Source: an uncultured Mobiluncus sp. | GTDB taxonomy: Bacteria; Actinomycetota; Actinomycetes; Actinomycetales; Actinomycetaceae | Direction of reading: 5' to 3' | Length of the DNA: 64,000 nucleotides | Assembly (NCBI RefSeq): GCF_943914685.1 | Contig: NZ_CALUCZ010000010.1 | Location: 1-64,000 of the forward strand | Shown here: positions 1 to 8,554 of the stretch, piece by piece | Layout: the number at the start of each line of letters is the position of its first letter | Numbering within the stretch: position 1 is the stretch's first letter | Translations under genes and position numbers: made by a program | The notes under the pieces: generated by a model | Databases searched by the model: none | Told to the model about the DNA's origin: nothing | The model's input: the letters and a program-made list of their open reading frames with translations, nothing else

Positions 1-369
1 GGCGGCGGGGGTGCTCGGCTGGGTGGGTTGGGGCGGAGCGGGTTCAAACGTTTGGGGTGCGGGTGCCGCGTTGCCTAGGTTTTCGTCCACCGTCACAATC
101 AGGTTGTTGATGGGACGGTTCAGGACCTGACCGAACGTGGTTTTAAACAGGTCGTAGTACTTCGACTCAATCATGGTTTTGACGTCATTGCTGGATACTG
201 CCAAAACTGCCGCGTCTCCGGATTCCCCCAGACCTTTCGATTGGCGTATGAGCGCCAAGTCGAAGTCCCCGATTTTGCCCGAAGCACTGAGGTGTTGCAG
301 GGCTCTGACCCAGAAATCGGCTGATCCAAGGTCGGCGTTGGTGCCGATTTCCCAGGCCGCATCGTCCAC
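1..369 (-). CDS. dnaA: Chromosomal replication initiator DnaA, N-terminal part (runs off the window)
   Basis: The leftward frame from GTG at 369 is open for 123 codons to the window edge. It reads as DnaA domain I (residues 1 to about 95, with ...FWVRALQHL near residues 23-31 and ...NLIVTVDE... at the end), followed by the proline-rich start of the flexible domain II. Domain I contacts DnaB and other replisome loaders; the AAA+ and DNA-binding domains lie off the window. AAGGAG sits about 10 nt before the GTG. The divergent rpmH gene and DnaA boxes upstream are the standard actinobacterial arrangement. Identity is secure from sequence and context; the true length cannot be seen. Confidence 0.9.
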   Translation of the reverse strand, partial: MDDAAWEIGTNADLGSADFWVRALQHLSASGKIGDFDLALIRQSKGLGESGDAAVLAVSSNDVKTMIESKYYDLFKTTFGQVLNRPINNLIVTVDENLGNAAPAPQTFEPAPPQPTQPSTPAA

Positions 370-436
370 GGTAAGTACTCTCCTTGGGTCTCAATCCAGT
401 CAGATAAAACTGAATAAATCTTGCCACTCTTTAGCG

Positions 437-469
437 AAATCCACAAAGTTTTCCACAACCTGTGGACAA
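437..469. promoter_or_regulatory. Three DnaA-box-like sites between dnaA and rpmH
   Basis: AAATCCACA (437-445), TTTTCCACA (449-457) and TGTGGACAA (461-469, reverse orientation) lie within 33 bp upstream of dnaA. They match the DnaA box TTATCCACA at 7-8 of 9 positions. Such sites usually serve dnaA autoregulation; the main origin in actinobacteria normally lies between dnaA and dnaN, off the left edge here. The rest of 370-659 holds an A+T-rich leader and the rpmH promoter. Confidence 0.6.
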
Positions 470-564
470 AGTTACAACAGTGTAACTTTGGTATGAGGTG
501 CAGTTACATGCAAGTTTTCCAATAATTTCCAGGCCCACGCGCCCGGCGGGACTTTTGCGCGAAT

Positions 565-594
565 TTGCAAGGAACCTGGCATTTGGGCTAAATT
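565..594 (+). promoter_or_regulatory. Probable housekeeping promoter of rpmH
   Basis: TTGCAA (565-570) and TAAATT (589-594), 18 bp apart, resemble a sigma-70/SigA promoter about 65 bp before the rpmH start. Read from sequence only. Confidence 0.4.
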
Positions 595-659
595 AGAGCC
601 CTGTCTTATGACTTGACTGCGGCCCGGGTTTGCCCGGGATTATTTTTCAGGAGAAAACA

Positions 660-797
660 GTGACTAAGCGGACTTATCAGCCCCATAATCGTCGCCGCGC
701 CCACAAGCACGGCTTCCGAAATCGTATGGCCACCCGTGGGGGACGGGCGGTTATCAGCGCTCGGCGTCGTCGCGGTCGGAAGCGTTTGGCCGTCTAA
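660..797 (+). CDS. rpmH: 50S ribosomal protein L34
   Basis: A 45-residue, very basic protein starting MTKRTYQPHNRRRAHKHGFR, the L34 signature, ending in the usual RRRRGRKRLAV-type tail. It starts at GTG 660, a few bases after AGGAGA at 649-654. L34 is part of the large ribosomal subunit and is nearly always followed by rnpA, as here (11 nt downstream). Confidence 0.95.
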   Translation: MTKRTYQPHNRRRAHKHGFRNRMATRGGRAVISARRRRGRKRLAV

Positions 798-807
798 GCT
801 CACACTG

Positions 808-1203
808 ATGCTGGCCAAAGCAAACCGGCTGACCCACGCTCAGGACTTTCGCCAAGCGATGCGCGAGGGTTGCCACGCTCACGGCCCTAACCTGGTGTTA
901 CACCAATATGTCGGAACGGGAGACGAACCGGCTCGTATCGGTTTCGTCGTGGCCAAGCGGTTTGTGAAACACGCCACCGGACGCAACCTCATTAAACGTC
1001 GGTTGCGTCACTTGGTGCGCGGTCGCATTCAGGAGTTTCCTGTGGGTTCTATAAGCGTGTTTTATGCCAAAGCCGGCATCGCTGAGGTGGATTATTCTCA
1101 GCTGGAAAACCAAGTTGGGGTGGTGTTGCAAAAGATGGGTCGCAAACGCCACCAGGCGCTTTTACATTCCCCTCAGCCCGGTTCCGCGAGCGTCTCGCGC
1201 TGA
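808..1203 (+). CDS. rnpA: Ribonuclease P protein component
   Basis: This 131-residue protein (MLAKANRLTHAQDF...) is the protein cofactor that helps the RNase P RNA mature tRNA 5' ends. The family core is visible as RIGFVVAKRFVKHATGRNLI followed by KRRLRHLVR, where the basic RNR-type helix contacts RNA. ATG at 808 is preferred over a longer open frame that begins inside rpmH, because it gives the normal family length and N-terminus. It lies between rpmH and yidD in the conserved operon. Confidence 0.93.
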   Translation: MLAKANRLTHAQDFRQAMREGCHAHGPNLVLHQYVGTGDEPARIGFVVAKRFVKHATGRNLIKRRLRHLVRGRIQEFPVGSISVFYAKAGIAEVDYSQLENQVGVVLQKMGRKRHQALLHSPQPGSASVSR

Positions 1204-1231
1204 TAGAGCGGCAAAAGTTAGGATAGGTGCG

Positions 1232-1630
1232 GTGTTAACAGGCAAGGCAGTATGGCGGTGGGGTTGGAACCTGCCGGCAAATCTGGCGCGTTTGTTGATA
1301 CATATTTATCAACATACTTTGTCAAAGGCGTTTGGGCCGGTTTGTAAGTATTATCCCAGCTGTTCGCACTATGCGGACCTGGCCTTGCAAGTGCACGGAT
1401 TTTGGAAAGGCTCAGCGCTTACGGTGTGGCGCTTGCTGCGGTGCAACCCCTATTCTGACGGAGGCGTGGACTATCCTCCCATCAAAGGTTCCTGGAGTAA
1501 TCCGTGGACCGAACCTGGCAGCGTCAGCGCTGAAACTTATGGCTTTTTCCCCGGTCAAAACTCACTGTGGAGTGCCGGGGCGAGAGGGGAAACGACGGAA
1601 ATGAAAGAAGGAGTGGTGTCATGCTGCTGA
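1232..1630 (+). CDS. yidD: YidD-type membrane protein insertion efficiency factor
   Basis: A 132-residue protein containing the YidD core: LIHIYQHTLSKAFGPVCKYYPSCSHYADLALQVHG and CNPYSDGGVDYPP, including the conserved CKYYPSCS cysteines. YidD is a small peripheral membrane protein that assists YidC-dependent insertion. GTG 1232 follows a weak AGGATAGG and leaves 28 nt after rnpA; other starts are possible. The C-terminal 35-40 residues extend past the conserved core, and the stop at 1628-1630 overlaps the yidC start, so the two are probably translationally coupled. Confidence 0.85.
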   Translation: MLTGKAVWRWGWNLPANLARLLIHIYQHTLSKAFGPVCKYYPSCSHYADLALQVHGFWKGSALTVWRLLRCNPYSDGGVDYPPIKGSWSNPWTEPGSVSAETYGFFPGQNSLWSAGARGETTEMKEGVVSCC

Positions 1631-2946
1631 GCCTGGTCCCGGCTGCTGGAGAAGCCAAACTGTCCCTCTATGATCAGATTTTGTACCCCTTTATGTGGGT
1701 GGTGGGTTGGATTCTGCGCGGTGTCCACGAGATGCTGGGACTGTTCGGGGTCAAGTCCGGTGCCGGGATTGGTTGGGTGCTGGCCATTGTGGGAATGACT
1801 ATCGTGGTGCGACTCATTATCGTGCCGCTGTTTATCAAACAGATTAAAGCCTCGCGCGCCATGAGCTTGGCGCAGCCCGAACTGACTGCCATCACCAAGA
1901 AATATAAGGGCAAACGCGACCAGCAATCCATGATGCGCCAGCAGGAGGAAATGAAAGCCGTGCAAAAGAAGTACGGCGCTTCCATGTCGGCCTCGTGCCT
2001 GCCGCTATTGGTGCAGATGCCGGTACTTTTCGCGCTGTATCGCTTGCTTTTCTATATGTCGGCGGTCGCGCAAGGGACTATGCCCGAGCATGATTCCATC
2101 GGCGGAATGGGTCAAGAGCAAGCCAAGGCGCTGTGGGATTCCACGTTCTTTGGCGAATCTCTGGGCCAGACCATGTTCGGTCCGACTTCCACTCTGCAGA
2201 CCAAGATTGTCATCGGCATTATGGTGGCGTACCTGGTCGTGACCATGTTCGTCCAGACGGCATTCCTCTCGATGAAGAACATGAGTGACGAACAGCTCCA
2301 CTCGGATAACCCGATGGTGAAATCCACGAAGTCCATGATGTACTTCATGCCCCTGGTCTACCTGTTTACCGGCCCGGTCGTGCAGGTGGGGCTGCTCATC
2401 TATTGGGTGACTTCCAACACGTGGAGCCTGGTGCAGCAGTACTTTATGATTCGGGCTTACCCCACGCGTGGTTCGGCTGCCGCCCGGTGGCGCGCGGACG
2501 CGCACGAACAAAAGTTTGAGAAATACCGCTTAGAGCAGGAAAAACAACTGAACGCCGAGCTGGAAAGGATTGAACTGAACGAGGTGGGGCTCAATCAGAA
2601 GGGCGTTCAGGTCGCGAAGCGGGAAGCCCGGTTGGCTCATGTACACAAGTTAGAGAAACGTCGCATGGAGCTGGGGTTGGACGAGATTAACTTCGGTTCG
2701 GTTGACGCACAAGGCAAAGGCGGCAGGCAACAGCGAATGCAGCCCGGCCAGAAAGGCTGGGAGGAATACCGCGCCCAGTTCGATCAAGACAAGGCCGAGG
2801 CGCTCGCCGAGGCGGAACCTGATCCGGACGAGGTTGGCAAGGACGGGCTGACCGCCAGCCAACGCGCTGCTAAACAAGCTGAAAGACGTGCAGCAGAACG
2901 CAAAGCTAAGCAAAAGAAGTCAAAGAAGAAGCAAGGGAACAGATAG
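1621..2946 (+). CDS. yidC: Membrane protein insertase YidC/Oxa1
   Basis: A 441-residue polytopic insertase for inner-membrane proteins, acting alone or with SecYEG. Visible parts are an N-terminal hydrophobic segment, the cytoplasmic loop with FIKQIKASRAMSLAQPEL and a coiled hairpin (KKYKGKRDQQSMMRQQ), the SCLPLLVQMPVLFALYRLL segment, two further membrane segments, and a long lysine-rich tail (from about residue 300) ending in KQKKSKKKQGNR, which is typical of YidC forms that bind ribosomes directly. ATG 1621 is chosen because AAGGAG at 1608-1613 precedes it; a start at 1567 would lie deep inside yidD. Confidence 0.93.
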   Translation: MLLSLVPAAGEAKLSLYDQILYPFMWVVGWILRGVHEMLGLFGVKSGAGIGWVLAIVGMTIVVRLIIVPLFIKQIKASRAMSLAQPELTAITKKYKGKRDQQSMMRQQEEMKAVQKKYGASMSASCLPLLVQMPVLFALYRLLFYMSAVAQGTMPEHDSIGGMGQEQAKALWDSTFFGESLGQTMFGPTSTLQTKIVIGIMVAYLVVTMFVQTAFLSMKNMSDEQLHSDNPMVKSTKSMMYFMPLVYLFTGPVVQVGLLIYWVTSNTWSLVQQYFMIRAYPTRGSAAARWRADAHEQKFEKYRLEQEKQLNAELERIELNEVGLNQKGVQVAKREARLAHVHKLEKRRMELGLDEINFGSVDAQGKGGRQQRMQPGQKGWEEYRAQFDQDKAEALAEAEPDPDEVGKDGLTASQRAAKQAERRAAERKAKQKKSKKKQGNR

Positions 2947-3008
2947 ATACGAATTGTTCGGGGCGACACGACGCAGCGGGCCGCCGAGGGAATCGAGGGA
3001 ACATAAAC

Positions 3009-3701
3009 ATGAGTGAAACAATGAATGATTTGGACATTATCGAAGAAGGCACCGAAGTCGTTGCCAATCGCGGCTCCAAGATGGAGCGGCTGGAAAACGA
3101 GGGCGATTTAGCTGCCGATTATTTAGAGGAACTGCTGGACATTGTCGATTTGGACGGCGACATCGAGATTGACGTCGAGAACGGACGCGCCCTAGTCGAA
3201 ATCGTTACGGGCGATGCCGAGCCGGACCGGCGTCTGAAACGGCTCATTGGTCGGCACGGCGAAGTGCTGGAAGCTTTGCAGGAATTGACACGCCTGGCAG
3301 TGCAGTCCCAAACCGGGGAACGCTCCCGGCTGATGCTCGACATTGCCGGCTACCGCTCCAACCGGCGCCTTGAGCTGCAGGAACTGGTGGAACGACTGGG
3401 CGCGCAAGTGCAGGAAACCGGTGAGCCGGTCCAGCTCAATCCCATGAATCCTTTTGAACGCAAGGTGTGCCACGACAAGGCCGCGGAGATGGGGCTGTAT
3501 TCCGAATCAGAGGGCATGGCCCCCAACCGCTATGTGGTGTTGTCCCTCGATGAGGGTGACGACGAAGAGGATTTCGGGGACGAACCCCTGGACGACTTCG
3601 ACGATGCTGATGAGGCGGTTGACGACAATGCAGACGACGCGCTGGACTCAGATGAGGCAGCCTTGGACGAGGACTCGGACACCTCGGCTGACGAGGCCTA
3701 A
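3009..3701 (+). CDS. Jag/KhpB-type KH-R3H RNA-binding protein
   Basis: A 230-residue protein with an acidic N-terminus, a Jag-type KH domain (residues about 35-95, with LIGRHGEVLEAL) and an R3H domain (RxxxH visible as RKVCH, about residues 150-154). The last 50 residues are almost entirely Asp/Glu, an unusual but common feature in actinobacterial forms. Jag/KhpB proteins bind RNA and influence cell division and wall synthesis; the gene sits after yidC in most actinobacteria, as here. Confidence 0.88.
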   Translation: MSETMNDLDIIEEGTEVVANRGSKMERLENEGDLAADYLEELLDIVDLDGDIEIDVENGRALVEIVTGDAEPDRRLKRLIGRHGEVLEALQELTRLAVQSQTGERSRLMLDIAGYRSNRRLELQELVERLGAQVQETGEPVQLNPMNPFERKVCHDKAAEMGLYSESEGMAPNRYVVLSLDEGDDEEDFGDEPLDDFDDADEAVDDNADDALDSDEAALDEDSDTSADEA

Positions 3702-3729
3702 CCTTTAGAGGCCCGCAGAAGGACTGACC

Positions 3730-4404
3730 GTGACAGATTCAGACGAGCTGGCCGAAGATACGCCCCCGGAGGTACCGGTTGAACCGGAGCCCGCGGATCT
3801 AGCCGAGGTTTTCGATACCAGCACTGCACAGATGCGCTACTACGCAGACCTGCTCAGCCACGAGGGTTTGGAACAGGGTTTGCTCGGTCCTCGGGAGGCC
3901 GGACGCATCTGGAGCCGCCACATTTTGAACTGCTGGGTGCTCAGCGAGTTCCTGCCCGAGGGCGTCCAGGTCGCCGATGTCGGTTCCGGGGCGGGACTGC
4001 CCGGCTTGGTGCTGGCCATCGGCCGGCCGGATTTGAGTCTCACGTTGATAGAGTCCATGACTCGGCGTTGTGAATGGTTGCAGTTTTGTGTCGAGGAACT
4101 CGGGTTGGATAACGTGCGGATTCGTAACGCCCGCGCTGAGGATTTCCGCGGTAAACAAGCGTTTTCCTACCTGACAGCGCGGGCGGTGGGTAACCTTTCG
4201 ACCCTGCTGGGCTGGACCGCACCGCTGGTGAAAAAGCACGGCACGATGTTGTTCTTAAAAGGCGCCTCGGTCGAGGCAGAGATTGAAAAGGCGAAAGCCA
4301 ACTATGTTTTCGCCAAACAAAAGGTGTCCCTGCCCGAGGTGTTAACTGTCTCGACCCCTCTGACCGGAGAACCGACCCGGGTGGTCCGCCTGGTTAAGAA
4401 ATAA
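3730..4404 (+). CDS. rsmG: 16S rRNA (guanine-527-N7)-methyltransferase
   Basis: A 224-residue SAM-dependent methyltransferase of the RsmG/GidB family. The SAM-binding motif VADVGSGAGLPGLVLAIGRP and the following LIESMTRRCEWLQ acidic loop are clear, as is RNARAED and the TARAVG strand. It modifies 16S rRNA in the 530 loop. Translation starts at GTG 3730, 28 nt after the jag stop. It closes the rpmH operon just before parS. Confidence 0.93.
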   Translation: MTDSDELAEDTPPEVPVEPEPADLAEVFDTSTAQMRYYADLLSHEGLEQGLLGPREAGRIWSRHILNCWVLSEFLPEGVQVADVGSGAGLPGLVLAIGRPDLSLTLIESMTRRCEWLQFCVEELGLDNVRIRNARAEDFRGKQAFSYLTARAVGNLSTLLGWTAPLVKKHGTMLFLKGASVEAEIEKAKANYVFAKQKVSLPEVLTVSTPLTGEPTRVVRLVKK

Positions 4405-4409
4405 GCAAT

Positions 4410-4425
4410 TGTTTCACGTGAAACA
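4410..4425. promoter_or_regulatory. parS centromere site 1
   Basis: TGTTTCACGTGAAACA, a perfect 16-bp palindrome identical to the bacterial parS consensus, lies 5 bp after rsmG. ParB-CTP loads here to build the partition complex. The rest of 4426-4678 carries DnaA-box-like sites and the parA leader. Confidence 0.95.
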
Positions 4426-4589
4426 TTCTGCTCCTCCTACGCCGCGGCGGGTCAACGGTGAGTGCTGGAGGGGGACGGGAAGTTTTTTGCCACTTGTGGT
4501 TTGCTAAATTTGCCCCATAAGCCGACGCTTCCGCTACGTGGTTTACCTGTGAAAACAATTGTCAACCGGCGCAACCACGCGGAATAACT

Positions 4590-4609
4590 TGTGGAAAACG
4601 TGTGGATAA
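4590..4609. promoter_or_regulatory. DnaA-box pair upstream of parA
   Basis: TGTGGAAAA (4590-4598) and a perfect TGTGGATAA (4601-4609) lie 11 bp apart in the same orientation, 70-90 bp before parA. The one-turn spacing suggests cooperative DnaA binding, possibly coupling parAB expression to initiation; this is inference. Confidence 0.5.
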
Positions 4610-4678
4610 GATTTCGGTAAAGGTGAAATTTTTTCGTGCCCCCCCATGAAGTAGACTGGAAGAAAAGAAGGGAGTTTT

Positions 4679-5650
4679 ATGGTGGCAGATAACGAACGGC
4701 CGAAGGTCGTAGTCCCCCATCACAGCGAGCGTCCGGATTCTATTCACCGGACCCTGCGTCCGCGCGTGCCGACCTCCGAGAACGAAACCCCCATTGCTCG
4801 TGAACTGCGCAAATCCATGGAAATGCGCCAAGCGATTGCCTCTGAGGACACTCCCCAGCTGCGCCACAATCAGGTCGTGGCGGTGGCCAACCAGAAGGGT
4901 GGGGTCGGCAAAACTACCACCTTGGTCAACATTGCTATGACGCTGGCTCAACGGGGTGTGCCGGTGCTGGTTATCGACACGGATCCACAAGGCAACGCCT
5001 CGACTGCTCTGGGCATCGCCCACCACGTGGGCACCCCCTCGCTTTATGACGTGTACACCGGGCAATCCACCCTCGCGGAAGTCGCCCAACCTTGCCCACA
5101 ACAGGAATCTCTCTTGGTGGTCCCCGCCACCGTAGACCTGGCCGGTGTAGAAATGGAACTCGCTGACCAGGTGGACCGCAGTTTTTACCTGCGCGAAGCG
5201 GTAAATACTTACTTGGCGGACAAGTCCGGTTACTTGGTTCTCATTGACTGCCCCCCTTCGCTGGGGCTGCTGACTGTGAACGCGTTTTGTGCCGCCCGCT
5301 GGGTCGTCATTCCGGTGCAGGCGGAGTACTACGCCCTGGAGGGGATATCCCTCTTGACCGACACCATGAACAAGATTCGCGACGCCTTGAACCCACATCT
5401 CGAATTGTTGGCGTTCCTCATCACCATGTTTGATAAGCGCACTAATCTAGCGGCCCAAGTCGAGAGCGATGTGCGCGCACACTATCCCGAACAAACTTTA
5501 CGCACCAACATTCCGCGCCAGGTCGCCATCTCTGAAGCTCCCTCTTGGGGTCAGACCGTCATTACTTACGAAAAGAATTCGCCGGGTTCCCTGGCTTATC
5601 AGATGGCGGCATTGGAATTGTTAGGGAAATTAGCGACAAAGGAAAACTGA
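4679..5650 (+). CDS. parA: Chromosome partitioning ATPase ParA/Soj
   Basis: A 323-residue ParA-family ATPase. After about 65 variable N-terminal residues comes the deviant Walker A box NQKGGVGKTTT, then VIDTDPQGNASTALG (Walker A'-like region) and VLIDCPPSLGLLTVNA (Walker B). It forms ATP-dependent dimers on the nucleoid that move ParB-parS complexes. ATG 4679 follows AAGGGAG at 4668-4674. parB begins 3 nt after the stop, and parS sites flank the pair. Confidence 0.95.
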   Translation: MVADNERPKVVVPHHSERPDSIHRTLRPRVPTSENETPIARELRKSMEMRQAIASEDTPQLRHNQVVAVANQKGGVGKTTTLVNIAMTLAQRGVPVLVIDTDPQGNASTALGIAHHVGTPSLYDVYTGQSTLAEVAQPCPQQESLLVVPATVDLAGVEMELADQVDRSFYLREAVNTYLADKSGYLVLIDCPPSLGLLTVNAFCAARWVVIPVQAEYYALEGISLLTDTMNKIRDALNPHLELLAFLITMFDKRTNLAAQVESDVRAHYPEQTLRTNIPRQVAISEAPSWGQTVITYEKNSPGSLAYQMAALELLGKLATKEN

Positions 5651-5653
5651 CAC

Positions 5654-6661
5654 ATGGCGAAAAAACGGGCTTTAGGCAGTGGTTTGGGCGCTTTGATTCC
5701 GGGTGCGCAGTCTCAACCGCGCGGCGTAGATGTGCTGGTTCCCCCCAAACCGGGAGCGAAATCGACCAAGGGCAACGACAAGGTTCATGATTTGTTGAGT
5801 CCCGATGCGATGCAGCGCAAAACAGCGAACGCTCCGGACACGACTCTGGTGCCGGTTCCCGGCATGACCGTGCAGGAGCTACCCATCGCGGCAATCAGCG
5901 CCAACCGGGCGCAGCCGCGGGAAGTGTTCGATGAAGACGCTTTAGCGGAATTGGCGAACTCGATTCGCAGTGTCGGCATTTTGCAGCCCGTCACCGTGCG
6001 GCAAATCAGCACCGGAAAGAAACCTCGATACGAGCTGGTCATGGGGGAGCGGCGGCTGCGGGCGGCAAAACTCGCGGGGCGAACCACGATTCCGGCCATC
6101 ATTCGGGAAACTGCTGATGATGAGATGCGGGTCAATGCCCTTTTGGAAAATATCCAACGCGTCAACCTGAACCCTTTGGAAGAGGCGGCCGCCTACCAGC
6201 AGATGATTGAGGAACTGGGAGTCACCCAAGAAACCTTGGCGAAACGGCTCTCCCGTTCCCGGCCCCAAATTGCGAACACCTTGCGGCTGCTGAAGCTGCC
6301 CGCGGCGGTACAGGTGCAAGTTGCGGCCGGAGTGCTGTCCGCTGGTCACGCCCGCGCACTGCTGGGTTTGGAGGACGCCAACGCCATGACACAACTGGCG
6401 CAGCGCATTGTGGCCGAGGGCTTGTCGGTACGTGCCACCGAGGAGATTGTAGCGGTGGGCGATCAACCCCAGAAAGCGGCGCCGAAAAAACGCCAGGCGA
6501 CCCCGCTGAGCCCAGACATGATGAAAATGAAAGCGCAGTTAGAAGACGTCTTGCAGACCCGAGTCAACCTGCAAGTCGGGAAAAGCAAAGGCAAAGTCAC
6601 TATTGAGTTTGCTGACAGCGATGATTTAACGCGGATTGCCAAAATTATTGCCGGCCGCTAA
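5654..6661 (+). CDS. parB: Chromosome partitioning protein ParB/Spo0J
   Basis: A 335-residue ParB. The N-terminal GLGALIP motif binds ParA; the CTPase/ParB-N domain shows the box GERRLRAAKLAG and ENIQRVNLNPLEEA; a helix-turn-helix follows (LGVTQETLAKRLSRSR); the last 60 residues form the dimerisation domain. It binds parS and spreads as a CTP-dependent clamp. The gap 6662-7020 after it holds parS site 2 and short direct repeats but no gene. Confidence 0.95.
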   Translation: MAKKRALGSGLGALIPGAQSQPRGVDVLVPPKPGAKSTKGNDKVHDLLSPDAMQRKTANAPDTTLVPVPGMTVQELPIAAISANRAQPREVFDEDALAELANSIRSVGILQPVTVRQISTGKKPRYELVMGERRLRAAKLAGRTTIPAIIRETADDEMRVNALLENIQRVNLNPLEEAAAYQQMIEELGVTQETLAKRLSRSRPQIANTLRLLKLPAAVQVQVAAGVLSAGHARALLGLEDANAMTQLAQRIVAEGLSVRATEEIVAVGDQPQKAAPKKRQATPLSPDMMKMKAQLEDVLQTRVNLQVGKSKGKVTIEFADSDDLTRIAKIIAGR

Positions 6662-6787
6662 AAATGCCGGACGTGCCTGGTTCGGAGTTTCAGGTAGGCG
6701 GTATGTCAGCCACGCGGACGATGTTAGCCACGGCAAGCTACCCGCGTGTTTGGCCAACCCGGAAATGACAGTCTGCCTGACCAAGCT

Positions 6788-6822
6788 GGGGACAGATACA
6801 GACAGAGCCGGGGACAGATACA
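6788..6822 (+). repeat. Short direct repeat GGGGACAGATACA (two copies)
   Basis: GGGGACAGATACA occurs at 6788-6800 and again at 6810-6822, 22 bp apart, in the gene-free stretch after parB. Function unknown. Confidence 0.6.
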
Positions 6823-6851
6823 CCAAGGTGTGACGTATCCCACGGCGTAAT

Positions 6852-6867
6852 TGTTTCACGTGAAACA
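6852..6867. promoter_or_regulatory. parS centromere site 2
   Basis: A second perfect TGTTTCACGTGAAACA, about 190 bp after parB. Two perfect sites 2.4 kb apart bracket parAB; further sites may exist off the window. Confidence 0.95.
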
Positions 6868-7020
6868 ATCCCAGGCGGTAGGTTGGGAAAACACGGTGCG
6901 TCCCCGACTGCCCTTGTGAAACCGGTCAGTGGAGTAATCGAGTAACGAGGTGACCGAGCTTGTGAAAGTCAGTCGGGGCGAAATAGATGAACGGCTGGCC
7001 GAGAGGCTCGGGAAAATAGT

Positions 7021-8295
7021 TTAGGCGGACTTGGCGCTGGAAACCGCGGAGGCCGCCTCGCCGTTAGCTATGAGAGCTTTTTCCTGTTCCACGGTCACGG
7101 CCAGGCGGCGGATACCCTCGCGGATTTGCTCCTCGGGAGGATAGCAGTAGGCGATGCGCAGATAGTCAGAACCGCGCCCGTCCGCATAGAAAGCCGTGCC
7201 CGAAACGTAGGCGACGAGGTTTTGCACGGCGCGGGGCAGCATGGCGTTCGTGTTGATGCCATCGGAGAAATGGACCCAAGTGTAGAACCCGCCAACCGGG
7301 TGCGTCCACGTGCAGTCGGGAAGATATTTCTTCAGCGCCTCCAAGGTGGCGCGTGCCCGACCGCGATACATGACGCGGAACTTGTCGACTTGGGCGTACC
7401 AGTCGAAGTCGTGGAGGTATTTCGAAATGGACATTTCGGCAGCCATCGAAGGGGTCAAGATAGCGGTTTCGTTAGCCACGACGAGCTTTTGCGTAATCTG
7501 GTCGGGAGCCAACGCCCAACCGATACGGAACCCGGGAGCAAACATCTTTGAGAAAGAACCCAGGTAGATGATGCCGTCGGGATTTAAAGGCTGCAGGGCC
7601 GGATAGAGGTGTCCATCAAAACCAAGCAAGCCGTAGGGGTTATCCTCTAAAATCAGCAGGTGGTGGCGTTGGCAAATGTCCACGATTTGCGGACGGCGCT
7701 GCTCGGTGAGCGTCATGCCGCCGGGGTTGTGGAAGTTCGGTACGGTATAGAGGAACTTTGCGGGTCGGCCGGCCTTTTCCAGCTCAGTTGCGGCTTCTTC
7801 CAGCGCTTCGGGAATAAGCCCCTCTTGATCCATTAAAACGTGATGTACGTCACATTGATAGGAGTGGAACACCGACAGGGCACCGACATAGGAGGGCGCT
7901 TCGACCAAGATAGGGTCGCCCGGATCCACGAAAAGTTGCGTGACCAGGTCTAAGGCGTGTTGAGAACCGGAGGTGATGGTGACGTTGGCGGCGGAGGCAT
8001 GGATACCCTCCAGGCTCATAATGTCAGTGATTTGCTCGCGCAGGACTTCCAAACCCTGACCGCCACCGTATTGCATAGCGGTGGCCCCGTCCTTGGCAAA
8101 CATCTGCTGGAAAGAATGCGCAATCTCGTGCAGGGGCAGGTCTTTCAGGTTTGGCATACCTCCGGCCAAAGAGACTACCTCCGGACGGGAGGCGACGGCA
8201 AACAAGGCTCGCGTTTCGCTGATTTGCAGGTTGCTGGCGCGCACCGAGAATCGATCCGACCAGTCGGTTTGGCTCGTTACAGAAGCTGAAGTCAT
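7021..8295 (-). CDS. PLP-dependent aminotransferase, class I/II (MocR/LysN-like)
   Basis: A 424-residue fold-type I aminotransferase. Visible marks are NFHNPGGMTLTEQRR (PLP-phosphate region), LILEDNPYGLL with the PLP-binding Asp, and the Schiff-base lysine in GSFSKMFAPGFRIGW. The resemblance is to 2-aminoadipate/valine-pyruvate transaminases (the stand-alone form of MocR enzymes, without the GntR domain). ATG 8295 is chosen because AAGGAA precedes it; a longer frame begins 25 codons earlier without a good site. In M. tuberculosis this place between parB and trxC holds cwlM. The substrate cannot be read from sequence. Confidence 0.85.
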   Translation of the reverse strand: MTSASVTSQTDWSDRFSVRASNLQISETRALFAVASRPEVVSLAGGMPNLKDLPLHEIAHSFQQMFAKDGATAMQYGGGQGLEVLREQITDIMSLEGIHASAANVTITSGSQHALDLVTQLFVDPGDPILVEAPSYVGALSVFHSYQCDVHHVLMDQEGLIPEALEEAATELEKAGRPAKFLYTVPNFHNPGGMTLTEQRRPQIVDICQRHHLLILEDNPYGLLGFDGHLYPALQPLNPDGIIYLGSFSKMFAPGFRIGWALAPDQITQKLVVANETAILTPSMAAEMSISKYLHDFDWYAQVDKFRVMYRGRARATLEALKKYLPDCTWTHPVGGFYTWVHFSDGINTNAMLPRAVQNLVAYVSGTAFYADGRGSDYLRIAYCYPPEEQIREGIRRLAVTVEQEKALIANGEAASAVSSAKSA

Positions 8296-8554
8296 AACAC
8301 GTTCCTTAGAGAGGGTTACCTGCAAGTTTACGCTGGCGCGAAACTGAGCCAAAATTTCGGGGCGACACACCGAGATACGAATGCGGTCCTGCGCTGGGCC
8401 CGGGAGAAAGGAGTAAAGCCGGAAACCCCAGCGAAGGACCGCGGAGTAGTGTTTATCTCTCTATTGTAAAGGTTCAAACGCAAACGCGGAGGCCGATTCG
8501 GAGCCAAAGACGCAAAGGCGTCACGGCAGGGGAGATAAGCGCAGGTGGCCGCGA

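Noticed and set aside
4562..5398. A long leftward open frame opposite parA
   Set aside because: It is the shadow of parA in a high-G+C region; the protein has no motif and parA is unmistakable.
5942..6466. A leftward open frame opposite parB
   Set aside because: Shadow frame with His/Gln-rich composition typical of antisense frames of high-G+C genes.
6636..6833. A 65-codon rightward frame after parB
   Set aside because: It begins inside parB in another frame and has no ribosome site; the stretch is non-coding with parS site 2.
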